A stretch of 64,000 nucleotides of DNA from Halorubellus salinus (GTDB lineage Archaea; Halobacteriota; Halobacteria; Halobacteriales; Natrialbaceae). Under the pieces are notes generated by a model. The model did not search any database. It was given only the letters and a program-made list of their open reading frames with translations, and was not told the origin of the DNA. The stretch is from assembly GCF_020567525.1 (NCBI RefSeq), contig NZ_JAJCVI010000007.1, forward strand, positions 207,334 through 271,333, written 5' to 3'. Positions 60,556 to 64,000 of this stretch are shown in pieces (the stretch's first letter is position 1; each line of letters begins with the position of its first letter). A program made the translations under genes and the position numbers.

Positions 60556-63500
60556 GTGCAGCCAAAGTTTGACACGATTCCTCCGGTGTCGGACCCAGAA
60601 TATACTCGCCCACCGGATACCGCGTACGACATCAATGCAGACCCTGAGTTTCGCCGTCATCAAGCAGTCGACAAGGTAATCACGGACCGGCTGGTGAACC
60701 GGATTACTGGCCGTGGTGATGCGCAACAAACACTCTACGGAAGCAATCCCAGCAATCGGTGTTTCGCTGGGGTACTCGCTAATCAATATCGTTACAAGAA
60801 GGCCAAACGCGAGGACGATAGCTTCCAGAACATCGCGAAAGACGTGGCCCCATTCAGTATCGGCTTCAAATTTCACGTTGACCCTGACGATCTCGACGCG
60901 GTCACCTTCGAGTTCACGCCCGATGCGAAACTGTACTACCGGCGATTTCCCACATACGAAGAGCAACTCGAGAAAGGTGACCTAGATTCTTCGAACTACG
61001 AAGACCCCGATTTAACGGAGGAGGAACGCCAAGCCAGAGCCGACGGCGGTCACACGGTCCCCGAAAACCCTCAGAGTCTTCTTTCAGTCTATGAACGAAT
61101 GACGCCCGATTTCTCTACTATCAGTATCTCTGGCACCGAGATACGAGATAAAGCCCGAAAGGACGAACGAATCGAGCGTACCGTCACACCAGATCTCGAA
61201 CAAGCAGCAGAGGCATATCTCGATGCAGACCGCATCTGTCACCACCCTGGTGAGGATATCGATGAATGGGACGCTGAAGACGTGCCACCTGAGGCCCTCA
61301 CCGACCGTGCCGCGTTCCAAGAGCATCTGGATACCACATTCACTGGCGATCCGATACCCGCCCTGTGGAGCGCGAAGGTCCTCGTAACGGCGACCGAGCG
61401 CGATGATGGCATGCTGGGCGTGTCCGTCACCCTCGTGAACACCCATGGCGAGAACTTCGATACCGATACGGAACCCAGTGAAGATTGGCAAGCCTATCTC
61501 TTCGACGCGGCCCTAACCGTCGAGACAGAAGAGCCGATATTCAACTCGTTCCCCTCTGAAGAGATTCGAGACCGCTATCAGTACGATGGGAACATCTACG
61601 CAATCGGGAAGAACTGTGCGGTAGAGCGACTTTCAGAATCCCCAGTCACCGCAATCCGAACCACCACCGTTCCAGTATACCAACAACCGAAGTATCTCTC
61701 CCGTGAGACCGTCGAAGCGCCCTTTGAAGCGCTCGCCGACGGCGACATCGATTCGATACTTGGAAACATCGAATCCGAGATGGCGCTCGCGCACGAGCAA
61801 TACACCGAACTCGAAGACGAGGTCCTGACCGACGCGAAGACCAAGCCCGCAAGAGAAGAGTTCGAGAAGATGCTTGAGGAGTTCGAGGCCGAACGTGACC
61901 GCTTCAACCAAGGTCGAGAACTCATCCAAGACGACGAGCGTGTTGAAAAAGCCTTCCGCGCGCTCAATCGTACCTTCCACCGGCTCGGGTTCAATCACTG
62001 GCGACTGTTCCAGATTGTCTTCATCGTCATGGCGATACCAGATATCGTCGCCCAGGCCGAGCCTGACCGGGACATCGACGATGCACTCGATATCGGCGAC
62101 GTCATCTACTTCCCAACCGGGGGTGGAAAGACCGAAGCCTATCTTGGACTGGTGACCTTCACCGCATTCCATGATCGACTCCGCGGGAAAGACTTTGGCA
62201 TGACTGCCTTGACCAAGTTCCCCCTTCGATTACTCTCCCTGCAACAACTCCAACGCATCGCTGACGTCCTCTGTCACGCAGAGACCGTGCGACGCGACCA
62301 CCCAGAGATGGAGGGTGACGAATTCAGCGTCGGGTACTTCGTCGGGAAACAGAACACACCTAACGAGACCTACAATAAGAACTTCACCGGAGCAGACACG
62401 AACAATGTGCAAAAAGCAATCGAGGACGATGAGGCAAAGGACGAATGGCTCACTGTCCCCGAGTGCCCATATTGTGGGAACGAAAGCGTCGAGATAACAG
62501 GCGATCTGGAACGGATGCGGATTATCCATGAATGCCGGAATCCCGACTGCGATGAAGTCGCTCGCCAAGGGGGTGAGAGTGCAGAACTCCCGATTTATAT
62601 CACCGATGATGAGGTGTATCGACACACCCCGACCTTCGTCGTCAGTACCATCGACAAGATTGCGATTCTCGGCTGGCAACGCCGGATGCGCACTCTCTTC
62701 GGCCAAGTCAAAACACACTGTCCCGAGCACGGCTATAGTGGCGAATCAGAATGCTTGGTCGCCGATGAGAACAGCTATGGCTCCGATTACTCCTGTTCGA
62801 ACGACCACACAGAAGCAGCGGGGTCTACGGATCCGCCGTCGATACTGATTCAAGACGAGCTGCACTTGCTTCGAGAGGAATTCGGCGCCTTCGACTCACA
62901 TTACGAGACCTTCATTCAGGAACTCATCAACCGATACAGCGACGGTGAGTGGGACATGAAGGTCGTCGCCGCCACAGCCACCATCAAGGGCGCTGAGAGC
63001 CAGGTCAACGCACTGTATTGGAAAGAATCCAATACGTTCCCGACCCCCGGACCTCGCTTACATCAATCCTTCTACGCCTACGAAGACCCTCACGAACTCG
63101 GCCGGCGGATGGTCGGCGCAATCCCACGGACAGTCTCCCGGACCCTCGCCATCAACACCATCATCCGGGAACGGGCACGGATAATCCAGGAGTTCCAGGC
63201 CAACCCTGATGCTCTCCACGCGGAGATGCTCGACATCAGTGACACAGATCTCGGAGGACCACTCGACCTGCCATCGCAAAAGGACGAACGTCGGTCGATA
63301 CTCCAGGAGCTTCTCGAAGAGTATCGCATCCAAGTCTCGTATAATATCGCGAAGCGAAACAGCGACATGCTCCAGCGGTCGGTCCGCCGCATGATAAACC
63401 GCCAACTCGACGCATATGGCGACCCCTATCACCGTCTTACATCAGTGGCGCTGACCGGCGAGACGGACATGGACGTTGTCCGAGATGCGCTCTCTCGTCT

Positions 63501-64000
63501 CGAGGCCGATGACCCCACTGACCCAATCGACGTCGTCATCGCTACAAGCATGATTTCTCATGGGGTCGACGTCGATAAGTTCAATTTCATCTCGTTCTTC
63601 GGGATGCCACGCAACACTGCAGAATACATCCAGGCATATTCCCGGGTCGGCCGCGACCACACCGGGACCGTCTTCGTGTTATTCAACGCGATGCGAGCAC
63701 GGGACCGCTCACATTACACTCGCTTCGAGCACTACCATCGATATCAAGACCTCCTCGTCGAGGCCACCCCACTCGAGCGATGGGCACAGTTCGCTATCGA
63801 TCGGACGATGCCAGGCCTCCTCGTGGGGCTGTTCCTCCAGCACTATGATGCGTTGTACGAAGACGAAACCGAGAAACGACTGTATATGTACGACGGATTC
63901 AACGAAGCGCTTGAACGCGACCTCATCACGCGCGATGACGCCTTCGAATTCATCAAACGCGCGTACTGTGTCAGTGAGGCACAGGACGAGGCCTGGCTGG
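60556..64000 (+). CDS. drmA: DrmA-type DISARM helicase (cut by window edge)
   Basis: At least 1148 residues, continuing past the window. Walker A region YFPTGGGKTEAYLGL (TGGGKT 521-526), Walker B DELH (767-770), a zinc-binding insert C637-x2-C640 and C660-x4-C665, and motif VI SRVGR (1029-1033) make a superfamily 2 helicase of the DrmA kind. DrmA with DrmB/DrmC restricts incoming phage DNA in DISARM. GTG 60556 is the first start after the upstream stop. The expected drmB, drmC and methyltransferase genes should follow. Confidence 0.78.
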   Translation, partial: MQPKFDTIPPVSDPEYTRPPDTAYDINADPEFRRHQAVDKVITDRLVNRITGRGDAQQTLYGSNPSNRCFAGVLANQYRYKKAKREDDSFQNIAKDVAPFSIGFKFHVDPDDLDAVTFEFTPDAKLYYRRFPTYEEQLEKGDLDSSNYEDPDLTEEERQARADGGHTVPENPQSLLSVYERMTPDFSTISISGTEIRDKARKDERIERTVTPDLEQAAEAYLDADRICHHPGEDIDEWDAEDVPPEALTDRAAFQEHLDTTFTGDPIPALWSAKVLVTATERDDGMLGVSVTLVNTHGENFDTDTEPSEDWQAYLFDAALTVETEEPIFNSFPSEEIRDRYQYDGNIYAIGKNCAVERLSESPVTAIRTTTVPVYQQPKYLSRETVEAPFEALADGDIDSILGNIESEMALAHEQYTELEDEVLTDAKTKPAREEFEKMLEEFEAERDRFNQGRELIQDDERVEKAFRALNRTFHRLGFNHWRLFQIVFIVMAIPDIVAQAEPDRDIDDALDIGDVIYFPTGGGKTEAYLGLVTFTAFHDRLRGKDFGMTALTKFPLRLLSLQQLQRIADVLCHAETVRRDHPEMEGDEFSVGYFVGKQNTPNETYNKNFTGADTNNVQKAIEDDEAKDEWLTVPECPYCGNESVEITGDLERMRIIHECRNPDCDEVARQGGESAELPIYITDDEVYRHTPTFVVSTIDKIAILGWQRRMRTLFGQVKTHCPEHGYSGESECLVADENSYGSDYSCSNDHTEAAGSTDPPSILIQDELHLLREEFGAFDSHYETFIQELINRYSDGEWDMKVVAATATIKGAESQVNALYWKESNTFPTPGPRLHQSFYAYEDPHELGRRMVGAIPRTVSRTLAINTIIRERARIIQEFQANPDALHAEMLDISDTDLGGPLDLPSQKDERRSILQELLEEYRIQVSYNIAKRNSDMLQRSVRRMINRQLDAYGDPYHRLTSVALTGETDMDVVRDALSRLEADDPTDPIDVVIATSMISHGVDVDKFNFISFFGMPRNTAEYIQAYSRVGRDHTGTVFVLFNAMRARDRSHYTRFEHYHRYQDLLVEATPLERWAQFAIDRTMPGLLVGLFLQHYDALYEDETEKRLYMYDGFNEALERDLITRDDAFEFIKRAYCVSEAQDEAWL

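Overview
The window is haloarchaeal DNA (class Halobacteria). It is GC-rich, its proteins are strongly acidic, secreted proteins carry Tat and lipobox signals, and it encodes Orc1/Cdc6 and transcription factor S. No rRNA, tRNA or CRISPR array was recognised.

Layout. 1-12.4 kb: an unknown partial gene and a bactofilin-like protein, an ADP-ribosylglycohydrolase, two head-to-head HEAT-repeat genes (one broken), a metallopeptidase-like/vWA protein, and an opposing operon of a repeat-rich LysM protein, a HerA-type ATPase and a small OB-fold/membrane protein. 12.9-16.8 kb: sulfur and redox genes (rhodanese-persulfide dioxygenase fusion, PiT-family anion transporter, HTH regulator, thioredoxin) with shared upstream motifs. 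17-24.5 kb: a copper/nitrous-oxide-reductase accessory cluster (NosD, NosF, NosY, CcdA-like, TlpA-like, TauE/SafE-like, SCO, and a HiPIP-NosL fusion) with no nosZ in view. 24.9-28.2 kb: a membrane serine hydrolase and a CPBP protease.

28.7-31.5 kb is a replication origin: an Orc1/Cdc6 gene, eight copies of an origin box in two inverted clusters, and an A/T-rich, purine-tract stretch between them. 31.5-45.5 kb is accessory DNA: hydrolases, a second ADP-ribosylglycohydrolase, a transposase-less mobile unit carrying an alpha/beta hydrolase with perfect 8-bp target duplications, phosphoesterases, a TFS paralogue, an RHH-PIN toxin-antitoxin pair and PQQ-propeller lipoproteins. 46.8-64 kb is a defence island, visibly less GC-rich: an IS5-type remnant that truncates a nuclease gene, a MazG-like enzyme, McrB/McrC, a Mig-type mismatch glycosylase, a methyltransferase-like/CBS/HEPN fusion, a large HEAT/helicase-like protein (DrmE-like, tentative) and a DrmA-type DISARM helicase that runs off the end.

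How the parts fit. The defence genes bracket modified-DNA sensing (EVE-McrBC), repair of deaminated 5-methylcytosine (Mig) and a DISARM-type helicase, so a cytosine methyltransferase is expected just beyond the right edge. Three decay events (the IS insertion, a nonsense codon in mcrB, and a nonsense codon in the transposase) show the island is in flux. The least explained parts are the bactofilin/HEAT/vWA/LysM/HerA block, the HEPN fusion and the hydrolase-carrying transposon.
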